Positions 42,964 to 52,196 of a stretch of 64,000 nt of DNA are shown here, piece by piece. This DNA comes from Cyanobacteria bacterium SZAS-4. GTDB taxonomy: Bacteria > Cyanobacteriota > Vampirovibrionia > Obscuribacterales > Obscuribacteraceae. Under the pieces are notes generated by a model that did not search any database, was not told where the DNA came from, and saw only the letters and a program-made list of their open reading frames with translations. Every line of letters begins with the position of its first letter. Positions within the stretch are counted from its first letter, which is position 1. The stretch covers positions 317,118 to 381,117 of the forward strand of contig JAFEAT010000010.1 of NCBI GenBank assembly GCA_018266255.1, in the 5' to 3' direction. The position numbers and the translations under genes were made by a program.

Positions 42964-44547
42964 ATGAAAGAGGCTGAAAGCACTTCGTCCATTTGGAACG
43001 ACAAGTTGGAGCTGCCCAAGTTTCCGACTCTGACAGAGGCAAAAGATTGCGATGTTTGCATCGTCGGGGGCGGTATTACCGGCTTCACAGCCGCATTCCT
43101 TCTCGCGTCTGAGGGCAAATCTGTCGTGATCATCGACGACGGTCCACTCTGTCATGGTGAAACCGAACGTACCACAGCTCATGTCACTGATGTGCTGGAC
43201 ACGAGATACCACCGGTTGATTGAAAAACATGGTGTCGAGAACGCCCGCATAATTTTTCAGTCTTATCGCGCTGCTCTCGATCAGATTGCCATGATCGTTC
43301 GCCAGGAAAAAATTGATTGCGATTTTGAGAAAGTTGATGGACACCTCTTTTTAGATCCCGAAACAAAGCTGGGTGAACTTGAAACTGAGTTGTCTGCAGT
43401 ATCAGAGCTAGGGTTTGCCAATGTGCGGTTGACTGAATGTCCACTTGTCCGCAAAGAGCCCATGCCCTCACTGTGCTTTCCCGACCAATACCAGTTCCAC
43501 GTCTGGAAATATATGGATGGTTTGATTGACGCCTGCCTCGACCGAGGTGTTCAAATTTTTGCCAACACGCATATAGGTGGTATCGAGGATGGTGACACTG
43601 TTTTGGTTAAAAAAACTAATCAGGAGAACGTAGCGGTTAGCGCCAAAGCTGTCATCGTCGCCACCAACAGTCCAATACTCGGACTGGGCGTACATTTGAA
43701 ACAGGCTGCTTATCGTACCTACGCAATCGCTGGTCGAATTCCAATCGGCGCGATGCCAAAGGGTCTTTTCTGGGACACAGCTGAGCCGTATCACTATGTT
43801 CGCACTCAACCTATAGAAGATGATTTGGAATACCAACTACTTATAGTTGGGGGTGAAGATCATAAGACTGGTCAAGCGGATGACTTCGCTGAGCGATTCT
43901 CTCGACTGGAGCAGTGGGCGCGCGAGTGGTGCGCAAATTTCAAGACTGTTGATTACAAATGGTCAGGACAAGTTTACGAGCCGTTTGATGGAATTGGATT
44001 TATAGGTAAGCAACCGGGAAGTAAAGGCATTTACATCGCAACTGGCGCGTCTGGAGTGGGAATGAGCTTCGCCGCACTGGCTGGAACGTTGTTAACGGAT
44101 GAGTTGTGCGGTCGCGAAAATTCCGCTGCTAAGTTGTTCGATCCAGCTCGAGTGCCGCTCAGCAGTCCAATTGACTTTATAAAGGAAAACATCAACGCCG
44201 CTGTTCAATTTGTCGACTATGTAACTAAGCCCGAAATCACATCTGTAATGCAGATTCATCCCGGCGAAGGGGCGGTTGTGACGCGTAACGGCGAGAAGAT
44301 TGCAGTTTGTCGAGATGATCACGGGAACTTGTGTGAGCGCTCTGCGGTGTGTCCACACTTGGGTGGGATCGTCGCTTGGAATTCGCTTGAAAAGAGTTGG
44401 GACTGCCCCGTTCACGGATCGCGCTTCGACATGAACGGAAAGGTTCTTGACGGTCCTGCTAATAAGGATTTGGCTGAAGCTTCGCATAAACTCGTTGACG
44501 AACCTGAGCAAGAGTCACACTCTAGTGCTGACAAGAAGGCTTCCTGA
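42964..44547 (+). CDS. FAD-dependent oxidoreductase fused to Rieske domain
   Basis: A 527-residue protein. The N-terminal half is a DAO-type flavoprotein with the dinucleotide fold CDVCIVGGGITGFTAAFLLA at about residues 29-48 and a second FAD segment (GIYIATGASGVGMSFAALAG) near 357. The C-terminal 100 residues are a Rieske [2Fe-2S] domain: CPHLGG (Cys463, His465) and CPVHGS (Cys481, His484). This fusion is known in several bacteria; the Rieske cluster probably passes electrons to or from the flavin. Substrate unknown, no partner gene adjacent. ATG with GGGAG upstream. Confidence 0.9.
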   Translation: MKEAESTSSIWNDKLELPKFPTLTEAKDCDVCIVGGGITGFTAAFLLASEGKSVVIIDDGPLCHGETERTTAHVTDVLDTRYHRLIEKHGVENARIIFQSYRAALDQIAMIVRQEKIDCDFEKVDGHLFLDPETKLGELETELSAVSELGFANVRLTECPLVRKEPMPSLCFPDQYQFHVWKYMDGLIDACLDRGVQIFANTHIGGIEDGDTVLVKKTNQENVAVSAKAVIVATNSPILGLGVHLKQAAYRTYAIAGRIPIGAMPKGLFWDTAEPYHYVRTQPIEDDLEYQLLIVGGEDHKTGQADDFAERFSRLEQWAREWCANFKTVDYKWSGQVYEPFDGIGFIGKQPGSKGIYIATGASGVGMSFAALAGTLLTDELCGRENSAAKLFDPARVPLSSPIDFIKENINAAVQFVDYVTKPEITSVMQIHPGEGAVVTRNGEKIAVCRDDHGNLCERSAVCPHLGGIVAWNSLEKSWDCPVHGSRFDMNGKVLDGPANKDLAEASHKLVDEPEQESHSSADKKAS

Positions 44548-44556
44548 CCGAGTGAG

Positions 44557-45273
44557 CTAAGCCGGCAAAGTTAGTGCGCGTTTATGCGCCGCGTCTTCTG
44601 CTGCGTCGTTGAGTGGGCTGAGAGTGACCGCTCCGTGCCGTCTTGCCAGCGCTTGAGAAAGTAATTCATCGGCAAAGTGTGGGTTCTTCGGCAGAATCGA
44701 ACCATGTAAGTAGGTACCATATACAGTGCCGCTGACCGCGCCTTCATATAGATCGTCGCCGTTGTTTCCGTTACCAACCGTTGCTTTACCTAAAGCTTTC
44801 AACGACGAGCCGAGAAATGTTTTGCCGCTGTGATTTTCAAATCCCACCAGAGTTGAGCCATCGTCTCGCTTGACCACAACGTTTCCTATCATGCGGCGAT
44901 TGCCAGCGACAGTGTGAGCGTCTAATAACGAGATGCCCTTCAGCTGCGGACCTTCGTGAGGCTGATAATAATGACCGAGCAGTTGGTAGCCGCCGCATAT
45001 AGATAGAATTACCGCTCCCGACCCAACTGCCTTGTGTAAATCATCGGAACGTAACACTAAATCTTCAGCGATTGTTTGTTGCTGTTTGTCCTGGCCGCCG
45101 CCGATGAAGTAGAAGTCGAAGTAGTCTGGATCGATCTTTTCGCCTAATCCGATTGGCTGAACAGTGGCTGTGATCCCCCGCCAGCGCGCTCTTTGAACCA
45201 TCGTGATGATATTGCCGCGATCGCCGTATATATTCAAAAAGTGAGCGTAAAGATGACCGATTCTCAGATCCAT
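44557..45273 (-). CDS. gatD: Lipid II glutamine amidotransferase, glutaminase subunit GatD-like
   Basis: Class-I glutamine amidotransferase of 238 residues; GatD with MurT amidates the D-glutamate of lipid II. GatD features: LRIGHLYAHFLNIYGDRGNI at the start, catalytic Cys93 in SICGGYQLLG and His190 in YGTYLHGSILPKNP. CobB/CobQ-type amidotransferases share these, but the short stand-alone form and start match GatD. MurT normally sits next to it; none is present on either side here, which is unusual. Confidence 0.85.
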   Translation of the reverse strand: MDLRIGHLYAHFLNIYGDRGNIITMVQRARWRGITATVQPIGLGEKIDPDYFDFYFIGGGQDKQQQTIAEDLVLRSDDLHKAVGSGAVILSICGGYQLLGHYYQPHEGPQLKGISLLDAHTVAGNRRMIGNVVVKRDDGSTLVGFENHSGKTFLGSSLKALGKATVGNGNNGDDLYEGAVSGTVYGTYLHGSILPKNPHFADELLSQALARRHGAVTLSPLNDAAEDAAHKRALTLPA

Positions 45274-45835
45274 ATATTTCCCTGCCTCGTAATTTTATTG
45301 TCGCATGCAAAGAGAAAACCTGACTTACGGTTTGTAAAAGCGGTCTGAAGTGGCTTGGGTTGAGAGTTTTAGCGACATAGACTTTCAAGCGTCACGAGCC
45401 GCTCAATTGTCGAGTTGTCATGAGGATCGAATTAATTTGGCTTGGTAAATGCACCATATTCGGTACCTTGCCATCTGTCCAACAGCCAAACTGGCACTAC
45501 TCTTGGTGGCTTTTGCGTATGACATTGAACTTCGACTATCGGTTACATGTCTGATAACTACAAATGTCATGTAGGCAGTTGAGTTCTTGATAAGCCGGTT
45601 GCCATGAAGCTAGCAGGGATCGGTCTTTCGGGGATCTGCAAAACATATATTTTGGGCGACCAAATGTTAAATTGTTAACGTTATTTAAGAATTCGCTTTG
45701 CAGCTGTACATGCGGTTTTTAACCGGTTGTTTTACATCGGAACAAATTTTGGGGTTTTAAGTCTACGTTGCTATGGAACATTTAAGCTATGATGGCGGAC
45801 GTTAGATCGGGTCATTGCAAGGGAGTGATTACTAT
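45274..45835. other. Long leader region before the SLH gene
   Basis: A 562-bp gene-free stretch between divergent genes. Visible: a 6-bp inverted repeat TACATG/CATGTA (45544-45549, 45568-45573); an AT-rich block at 45668-45695; the palindrome AACCGGTT near 45730; and TATGAT near 45790 about 45 bp before the SLH start, a possible -10 box without a good -35. No coding frame is convincing. It may hold a strong promoter with a long untranslated leader. Confidence 0.45.
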
Positions 45836-46399
45836 ATGACAAAGGGGTTTGCAACCTTACTTACTGGACTTGTTGCCGTAAGTGCGAGCACCTTGATCAA
45901 CACATCACCTGTTAGTGCTCAAGGCGCTACCAACGTGAGTGAGTTGACAGACGTTGTAGGAAACGAATGGGCCTACAACGCTCTCAAGGAGCTTGTAAAC
46001 AATCCGTGCCACGTTCTCGTGGGTTATCCGGACAGAACATTCCGCGGACAAAAATCCGCAACACGTTTTGAACTCGCAGCTGCTCTATACAAATATGAGC
46101 AGTGTATTACAGAAAGACTCGCTACCAAAGCGGATAAAGCAGACTTGGAAAAGTTCGCAGCTTTGTTGGATGAGTTCCGTGGTGAATTGAACGCGCTCAA
46201 AGCTCGTGTAGATTCACTCGAAGCACGCATGAAGTTGGTTGAAGATAAGAACATCGAGCAAGATATGCGCCTTGCATATGCTGAACGCCAAAAAGGATTT
46301 ATCTATGAGCGTTTAGTTAAAGGCACATTTATTGACGGTAGAGACATTGTGGTTGGTGTTGGACGCGGTCTCCGCGGTATTTACGAATACTTGTTCTAA
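45836..46399 (+). CDS. SLH-domain coiled-coil envelope protein
   Basis: A 187-residue exported protein. Signal peptide MTKGFATLLTGLVAVSASTL ending SAQ; one SLH motif at about 30-85 (SELTDVVGNEWAYNALKELV, VLVGYPDRTFRGQKSATRFE); then a coiled coil (DEFRGELNALKARVDSLEAR) around 100-135. This is the N-terminal arrangement of cyanobacterial SLH porins, which anchor to peptidoglycan, but without the beta-barrel, so it may be a peptidoglycan-bound linker. ATG 45836 is used (AAGGGAG upstream) rather than TTG 45815. Followed by a strong terminator. Confidence 0.85.
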   Translation: MTKGFATLLTGLVAVSASTLINTSPVSAQGATNVSELTDVVGNEWAYNALKELVNNPCHVLVGYPDRTFRGQKSATRFELAAALYKYEQCITERLATKADKADLEKFAALLDEFRGELNALKARVDSLEARMKLVEDKNIEQDMRLAYAERQKGFIYERLVKGTFIDGRDIVVGVGRGLRGIYEYLF

Positions 46400-46454
46400 A
46401 CAGACAAGTAGTCGCCTTCACTGGCTCTATTCTGATGACCATGATCTACTAAGG

Positions 46455-46489
46455 AACTCCCGGGGCTTATGTCGCGGGAGTTTCTTTTG
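46455..46489 (+). terminator. Rho-independent terminator after the SLH gene
   Basis: AACTCCCG (46455-46462) pairs perfectly with CGGGAGTT (46475-46482), with a 12-base loop and T-rich TTCTTTTG after it. It lies 55 bp downstream of the SLH stop and separates it from the inositol-phosphatase-like gene. Confidence 0.85.
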
Positions 46490-46507
46490 TTCATAACGGA
46501 GTGAACG

Positions 46508-47320
46508 ATGGAAAAAGAACTCGGACCTTTGCCGTTATTGGAATCTTTCAGTGCAGAATTGGTCTTCGCCCTTGACATTTGCGAGCAAGCTGGACGTATA
46601 GCGTTGCCGTGTTTTCTCGAGGGCATCGCGACGACAGAAAAAGACGATGGCAGCCCAGTCACCGCAGCTGACAAAGAATGTGAACGAATCATTCGTCAAG
46701 CGATTGCGTCAAGATTTCCTGATGACGCCATTTTAGGTGAGGAAGAAGGCGAATCTGCTGGATCGTCGAAAGATGGCAAGCAGCGCAAATGGATAGTTGA
46801 TCCCATCGACGGCACGTATGGATACGCCAGAGGAATTCCGTTCTTCTCGACTCTGTTGGCGTTAGAGGTAGACGGTGAAATCGTCCTGGGTGTGGTTTCG
46901 GCGCCAGCGATGAACGACATGTTCTGGGCCGAAAAAGGGCGTGGTGCCTACAAAAACGGTGCCCGCATCCACGTTTCGGATTACAAAGAATTTTCGCAAT
47001 CGCAATTTTCGTTTGGTGGTGCCAACAGAGTTTTGGCGGAAGGCTATTGGCCTGGCTTTACTAAGTTGATTGAAAGCACTGCAAGGCAAAGAGGTTTTGG
47101 TGATTACCTGGGATTTGCTTACGTGTTCGAAGGTAAAGCCGAAGCTCACATCGAAATAGGCGTAAAGCCCTGGGATTTAGCGCCAATGAAGATTCTGGTC
47201 GAGGAAGCGGGCGGCAAATATACTGATTTGAGCGGTGGAAATTCAGTCTACACCGGCAGCTGCATCGTCACGAATGGAAAGAATCACGAGGCGTGGCTTT
47301 CTACTCTGCTGAGCAAGTAA
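46508..47320 (+). CDS. Inositol monophosphatase-family phosphatase
   Basis: A 270-residue Mg-dependent phosphatase. Motifs: GEEEGE (about residue 78), WIVDPIDGTYGYARGIPFF (metal-binding DPIDGT), and KPWDLAPMKILVEEAGGK near the C-terminus. The family covers inositol-phosphatase (SuhB), HisN-type histidinol-phosphatase and CysQ; the DPIDGTYGY form and overall look lean to histidinol-phosphatase-like members, but this cannot be settled here. GGAG lies 7 bases before the ATG. Confidence 0.9.
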   Translation: MEKELGPLPLLESFSAELVFALDICEQAGRIALPCFLEGIATTEKDDGSPVTAADKECERIIRQAIASRFPDDAILGEEEGESAGSSKDGKQRKWIVDPIDGTYGYARGIPFFSTLLALEVDGEIVLGVVSAPAMNDMFWAEKGRGAYKNGARIHVSDYKEFSQSQFSFGGANRVLAEGYWPGFTKLIESTARQRGFGDYLGFAYVFEGKAEAHIEIGVKPWDLAPMKILVEEAGGKYTDLSGGNSVYTGSCIVTNGKNHEAWLSTLLSK

Positions 47321-47347
47321 TTCTCCGTGACCGGCTCTGCACCGCAT

Positions 47348-49192
47348 ATGGTGCTGCGACTATTTCTCTTTTCAATGCTGTCATCACTACTAACGACAGC
47401 ATCAGTGACTCGTGGTCTGGCGCAATCTTCGCTGCCTCCGCAAACATCGCAGCCTCCGCAATCATCGCAGCCTTCGCAATCGCCCCAGTCTCCGGTTGAG
47501 ATCTCAGTCGACCAAACTGGAAGCCAACCTGGCACTTCCGAACCGGCAAAATCGCTAGATGGTAAGCACTTCGCGTACCTTGATTCTTCAGGTTTGACGA
47601 GTCTTCGAACGCCGTTCAGCACAATTAAGTTCTGCAGCGCTGCTGACCAAAATCTGGACAAATTCGAACAAAGTTTTCCCTGCCATATAGACACAATACG
47701 CTGGCTTGCTGACGGTAATTCGGTTGTTTTTCTTGCCCAGGCGCACGCAACGTCGCCATTGCACCTTTATCAATCAAACTGGCGAACCAGGCTGACACGT
47801 GATTTGACACCCTTTGCCAGCCGTAGTGTCGATCGGTTTTGGCTCTCTAAAAATCTCAAAATTTTGATCGCGTCTATAGATCTTGAAAATGTTGGGAAGC
47901 GTGAAAAGTGGGTCATTGATACCGTAAGTGGTGCGCTCAGTCGCGTTCCGGAAAATCAGAGAGTAGATGGAACAAGCGTTGCACCAGAAGATCTACTCAG
48001 TTGGGAAGCGCCGTGTACGCGGTACTATCCAATCCGGTCTTCATCAAAAACGTTCGCAGGGCAGGAACCTTTCTTGCCGCTCCTGCAAGGTAATGCAGCG
48101 CAACGAATCGTTTTCGTCGAACCATCCGCGTCGATAGATCGAGAGCTTAACGCAAAGACTAAAACTTGGACTGAGACAGAAAGGCTTCAATTCGCTGCTG
48201 TATGGAAGCAAGTCTGTGAGCGAGTTCCAGGGCTAGCGCTGCGGGCAACGCACGGGCAGCGTTTGAGAGTTGTGAGAGAGCAAGGTCGACAAGTTCCAAA
48301 AAACTTCCTCGAAGTGAGTTCTGCCTCTGCTTCGTCTGGAAACGGAGTGCTCATCTTGTACGATACATTTTTCACTTCAGATGGGCCGACTCTTGTTCCC
48401 ATGACCATACACGAACTGGCTCATGAAGCAGATCTCTACAGGCATCTATCTTTGTCGAGTGAATGGATTAATTTGATCGAACCTATCGTAGCAGCAAGTA
48501 ACAATGCATTCGCGTTGAGCCGAAAATATGGATTGAAAAGGTTAGATGATTCTGGCGCCAAATATTTTGGTTTACCGAGCGTATATGCTGCCAATAACTG
48601 CGCAGAGTCGCTTGCTGAGTGGACTGTACATTATGTCAATGGAACAGTTCCTCCTCCAGAGATCAAAAACTTCATCCAGAATAAAGTTCTAAATCCAAAC
48701 TGTGAAGAGGAAGCTGTAGACCAAAAAGTGCTGAGCGCTTTTCTAGATATAGAGGCTGAGAAATTTGACCTTGCTGAAAGCGAGTTGCGAAGCCTGATCA
48801 AAGCCGATCCAAATTTCTTGAAGCCGTATTATTTTCTCACGCGCCTTTATATCAGAGCGAATCAAATCGAAAAGGCGCTCCAGACATCAAATGAACTTAT
48901 TAAACGCATGAACTCACTGCACACTAGTTCTGTTCGTAATGATGATTTTGCCTGGAACAACTATCAGCACGCACACATTTTGGCGGACCTGCACGATTAT
49001 GTGAACTCTCAAAAGTATTTATCCAAAGCGCTTGCGGTACTCCCAGATGAACCCACTTTCCTGAAGTCTCAAAGGTTTCTCACTCAACTTAAGAAAAAAT
49101 CTGGTCGGAAACAGCCAGATAGAGGGTCTCTCAGAGCCCGTGGAGCGTCAACCGATTTGGCTCATCCTCCTGAAAAGCGTCGAAAACCGTGA
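47348..49192 (+). CDS. Exported protein with HELAH motif and TPRs
   Basis: About 614 residues. Signal peptide (VLRLFLFSMLSSLLTTAS), a Gln/Ser/Pro-rich linker with QPPQSSQPSQSP repeats, then a beta-rich domain of roughly 170 residues; around residue 355 the zinc-protease motif TIHELAHEAD occurs, with NNCAESLAEW about 70 residues later as possible third-ligand Glu; the C-terminal third has two or three TPRs (KPYYFLTRLYIRANQIEKAL). Probably a periplasmic metallopeptidase of unknown family. ATG 47348 begins just before the signal; a GTG at 47327 is an alternative. Confidence 0.65.
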   Translation: MVLRLFLFSMLSSLLTTASVTRGLAQSSLPPQTSQPPQSSQPSQSPQSPVEISVDQTGSQPGTSEPAKSLDGKHFAYLDSSGLTSLRTPFSTIKFCSAADQNLDKFEQSFPCHIDTIRWLADGNSVVFLAQAHATSPLHLYQSNWRTRLTRDLTPFASRSVDRFWLSKNLKILIASIDLENVGKREKWVIDTVSGALSRVPENQRVDGTSVAPEDLLSWEAPCTRYYPIRSSSKTFAGQEPFLPLLQGNAAQRIVFVEPSASIDRELNAKTKTWTETERLQFAAVWKQVCERVPGLALRATHGQRLRVVREQGRQVPKNFLEVSSASASSGNGVLILYDTFFTSDGPTLVPMTIHELAHEADLYRHLSLSSEWINLIEPIVAASNNAFALSRKYGLKRLDDSGAKYFGLPSVYAANNCAESLAEWTVHYVNGTVPPPEIKNFIQNKVLNPNCEEEAVDQKVLSAFLDIEAEKFDLAESELRSLIKADPNFLKPYYFLTRLYIRANQIEKALQTSNELIKRMNSLHTSSVRNDDFAWNNYQHAHILADLHDYVNSQKYLSKALAVLPDEPTFLKSQRFLTQLKKKSGRKQPDRGSLRARGASTDLAHPPEKRRKP

Positions 49193-49296
49193 TTTCGGAT
49201 GTAAAATACTATTCTTGTTGATAAACTGGCGGTCCAAACGGATATGCAGCGCCGGTAAAGACTGTTTTAGGCATTCCGACGTGGGTCCAAAGCTGA

Positions 49297-50490
49297 ATGG
49301 GAAAACATGAATGGTGGAAGTCGATGCGAGCGCGAATGGCGCTTGTTATGTCGATCTCTGGCATCATTCCAATTGCTATCTGTCACATTATCGTTGCCAA
49401 CGCCCTCGGCGGCATGTCGGGCAATCTGCTCGAGGCATTCTTCTACATACCACTTTTGCCGGTTCTTTTCCTTGTTAACTGGCTGCTGGCCGGTGTCATG
49501 CTGGTGCCAATCAATCAGCTTTTGCAAGCCACCGAAAAGTTGGTCAATATGGACATCCGTCAGCGTCTTGAAACGGATCCCACCGAGCCGACCGAGACCT
49601 CCGAGTTGCGCAAGTCGTTCAATCGACTGTTGAACAGATTGGAAGAGTCGCTCAACATCCAGTGCCAGTTCGTCGCTGACGCCAGCCACGAGTTGAGAAC
49701 ACCGCTGACCTCGATTCAGGGATACACCAAACTTCTTTTGCGTCGCGGGCAAAGCATTGACGCAAATCTTCTCGCCGAAGCGTTGCAAACTATTTCAGAT
49801 GAATCTGGAAGATTGATTCGACTGGTCTCTGACCTCTTGCAACTCGCCCGTGCTGACGCCGGTCAAGCTGTTATCAATCAGCAAGAGATCATCGACATGC
49901 GCGACGTTTTAGGCAGCGTCGAAGACACCGTCACAGTAATTGCGCCAGAGCAAATCGAGATCCAATTCATTTTGTCGCAAACGCCGATTTATGTGTTTGC
50001 CGATGGAGACAGGCTTAAACAGGTCTTCTTGAATTTGACTAACAACGCTATCAAAGCCACTCAAGCTGGCGGCAAAGTTACGGTGACGTTGAGATCTACG
50101 AACGGGCAAGCGATCATCAGAGTGATTGATACCGGAATTGGTATCGCTCCGGCTGACCAACAGAGAATCTTCAATCGCTTCTATCGTGTCGAGAGATCCC
50201 GCACGCGCAGCCGATTGTATGGTGGTGGAACCGGTCTGGGATTGGCGATCGCGCTGACAATTATCAAGGCGCACAAAGGCACCATTGAACTCGAGAGTGA
50301 GTTGAACAAGGGTTCTACATTCACCGTGCGTTTGCCGATCGGAGAGAAGAGCGAGAAGCTGCAACAACCTGCGGCAGCTGGCGGCAGCACTACAATTTCA
50401 GAACGTGCAAAAGAAATGGCGTCAGGAGAGCCGATGCGCTCGCCTGAATCAGATAGCCAACTTACCGGCACTGCAGATGGTGTCAAGTAA
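49297..50490 (+). CDS. Sensor histidine kinase (HAMP-HisKA-HATPase)
   Basis: A 397-residue membrane kinase: two helices (ALVMSISGIIPIAICHIIVA and FFYIPLLPVLFLVNWLLAGV), HAMP-like linker, HisKA with phospho-acceptor His131 in DASHELRTPLTS, and a HATPase with NLTNNAIKAT, DTGIGI and GGGTGLGLA boxes. The periplasmic part between the helices is only about 15 residues, so it may sense membrane state or a partner. No response regulator is adjacent. The disordered Ser/Glu-rich tail is of no known use. Confidence 0.92.
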   Translation: MGKHEWWKSMRARMALVMSISGIIPIAICHIIVANALGGMSGNLLEAFFYIPLLPVLFLVNWLLAGVMLVPINQLLQATEKLVNMDIRQRLETDPTEPTETSELRKSFNRLLNRLEESLNIQCQFVADASHELRTPLTSIQGYTKLLLRRGQSIDANLLAEALQTISDESGRLIRLVSDLLQLARADAGQAVINQQEIIDMRDVLGSVEDTVTVIAPEQIEIQFILSQTPIYVFADGDRLKQVFLNLTNNAIKATQAGGKVTVTLRSTNGQAIIRVIDTGIGIAPADQQRIFNRFYRVERSRTRSRLYGGGTGLGLAIALTIIKAHKGTIELESELNKGSTFTVRLPIGEKSEKLQQPAAAGGSTTISERAKEMASGEPMRSPESDSQLTGTADGVK

Positions 50491-50550
50491 TTATTTCAGC
50501 GGTAACCTGCGCAGGTTCGCCTGTGGAAAGCAGCTGCTGCTGTGAATCGA

Positions 50551-51162
50551 CTAAGGTGCAGTGCTTGTCCACGCGCCTGTAGCGGGTGCACCAGACGAAA
50601 GCCCGGTCGGATATTCTACTGCTGACTGAGCCGCATATCTGATTTGTGCTGGCGGTCCAAGTCCTGGAACGCTGCCGATAAATGGAACTGCTCCCAAGTT
50701 GCACAATGGTCCAACCTGAAAACTGGCGATGCAGGCGTACTCGTAGATAAACGCATTCGAGTCGATTGGCGTTGGCGCTTTGCTGTTTGGACCGCAGTAC
50801 TGCAGTGCATTGCTGCCTATGTCAGTTTTTTCAATCCAGAGGTCTGCTCCACAGCCGTTAATACCGCCCACAGGTCGGAGGTTGAGGAAGTGACCGAAGC
50901 CGGAATTGCGAACAGCGTTGACGTCGCGCTCCATGGCCGTCAAACCCGTGCCGTAATCTGCCGAAGCTGCTGCTGCTGAGGCACCCTGCCTGGCCGCAAG
51001 AGAGATCGATGCTGTGCCAACGGCTACTGCCATCAAGTCAAGGGCCGGAAAGAGGGCGAAGAATAGGAAAACGAAGAGCACTGGGCCGAATTCAGCTAGT
51101 GATGAGCCTCGTTTAGCGCGGCGTCGTTTGTTAAAAGTGAGCGAACGAGTTTGTAAAGACAC
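50551..51162 (-). CDS. TadE-like pseudopilin
   Basis: A 203-residue protein. After a basic start (RRRAKRGSSLAEFGPVLFVF) comes a single helix with the Tad pilin feature: Gly-Ser-Ser then the Glu at the fifth position from the cleavage point (GSSLAEF), as in TadE-type pseudopilins. The rest is a Gly/Ala/Pro-rich extracytoplasmic part with four cysteines. GTG start preceded by GGGGAG. A TadG-like gene lies 3 kb away on the same strand, but no TadA ATPase or CpaF is in the window. Confidence 0.75.
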   Translation of the reverse strand: MSLQTRSLTFNKRRRAKRGSSLAEFGPVLFVFLFFALFPALDLMAVAVGTASISLAARQGASAAAASADYGTGLTAMERDVNAVRNSGFGHFLNLRPVGGINGCGADLWIEKTDIGSNALQYCGPNSKAPTPIDSNAFIYEYACIASFQVGPLCNLGAVPFIGSVPGLGPPAQIRYAAQSAVEYPTGLSSGAPATGAWTSTAP

Positions 51163-51305
51163 AGTGATCTCCCCGCGAGCGGCGGCCTACTTATGTCATA
51201 CCATGCTGACGGGCGCCTGCATATACGTGCTTGCTTAATTCGCCAGGTCAAGAGCGAAATTGCAGGTTAATCGAGTTCGAATACTTGTCTGCGAAACTCG
51301 CTCGC

Positions 51306-51947
51306 TTACTCTGCTGCTGGAGCTTCGGCTTCTGCTGCTGCTGCTGCTGGGGCCGCTTCGGCGGTCGCTGCTGCGGCTGCTGGAGCTGCGCCTTCTGCTA
51401 CCGCACGCGGTGCAGTGACTTTGGCGATGATTTCATCAAGTGGATTCAACACTTTGATTTTGTCTGAAACTTTTAGGTCTGAGAAGTGGATAGCACCTTC
51501 AATTTCGGTGATCAAGGAAAGATCTACTTCCAAGAAATCTGGGATGTCACCTGGCAATGACTCGATTTCAGCTTCTTGATAGTTTTCTTGAAGCTGTCCA
51601 CCGAGCACCACTGCGTGAGATGAGCCGACAAACTTGAGAGGTACACTCATTGTCAACTTGCGGTCCAGTCTGACTCTGTAGAACTCTACATGCATCAAGT
51701 TGTGGTTGATGCTGCGGCGTTGTACGTGTCTAATGACCGCGTTGACGTTTTGTTTAGTGCCAAAGTCGAGTTCGATCATGTGGCTGTACGCAGCAACCGG
51801 CAAGCGGCTGAACTCTTTGGCCTCTACCTGAACGCTTTCAGAATCTTGTCCTGGTCCGTACAAGGTTGCTGGGACGAAGCCGTCACGTCTTAGTGCACGC
51901 GGTTTCTTGTCTTCGCGAGCTTTAACGGCTAACTTGATTTTCTCCAT
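51306..51947 (-). CDS. rplY: Ribosomal protein bL25, CTC/TL5 form
   Basis: 5S rRNA-binding protein of 213 residues. N-terminal L25 domain (KLAVKAREDKKPRALRRDGF, VPATLYG) and the C-terminal beta-domain seen in the long CTC/TL5 type (VPLKFVGSSHAVVLGGQLQE). It ends in a 30-residue Ala/Glu-rich tail, longer than usual. The tRNA-Gln gene lies 64 bp upstream on the same strand. Confidence 0.93.
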   Translation of the reverse strand: MEKIKLAVKAREDKKPRALRRDGFVPATLYGPGQDSESVQVEAKEFSRLPVAAYSHMIELDFGTKQNVNAVIRHVQRRSINHNLMHVEFYRVRLDRKLTMSVPLKFVGSSHAVVLGGQLQENYQEAEIESLPGDIPDFLEVDLSLITEIEGAIHFSDLKVSDKIKVLNPLDEIIAKVTAPRAVAEGAAPAAAAATAEAAPAAAAAEAEAPAAE

Positions 51948-52011
51948 GATTCGATAACCTTCTGGGGACAGTGTTGATTCTGACTATGTGTAAGTTCGGA
52001 CGAATATGCGC

Positions 52012-52083
52012 TGGGGCGACAGGATTCGAACCTATGAGATGCCTGGATCAAAACCAGGTGCCTTACCACTTGGCGACGCCCCA
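52012..52083 (-). tRNA. tRNA-Gln (UUG anticodon)
   Basis: Seventy-two bases fold as a full cloverleaf on the minus strand: acceptor stem TGGGGCG/CGCCCCA, D arm, an anticodon stem CCTGG/CCAGG with loop TTTTGAT giving anticodon TTG, and a T loop GTTCGAATC. CCA is not encoded. The U1-A72-type weak first pair is common in glutamine tRNAs. QueA/QueG do not modify this tRNA. Confidence 0.95.
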
Positions 52084-52196
52084 CCGTGTTGGCAGTCCAA
52101 AATCTTACCATGCAGGCGTAAACAGCCTTTCGCACGGTGCTTTCGCGCGTAAACTTTGTTACGAACCGCTGCCACAGAGCCTATTTTAGCTGCTTG

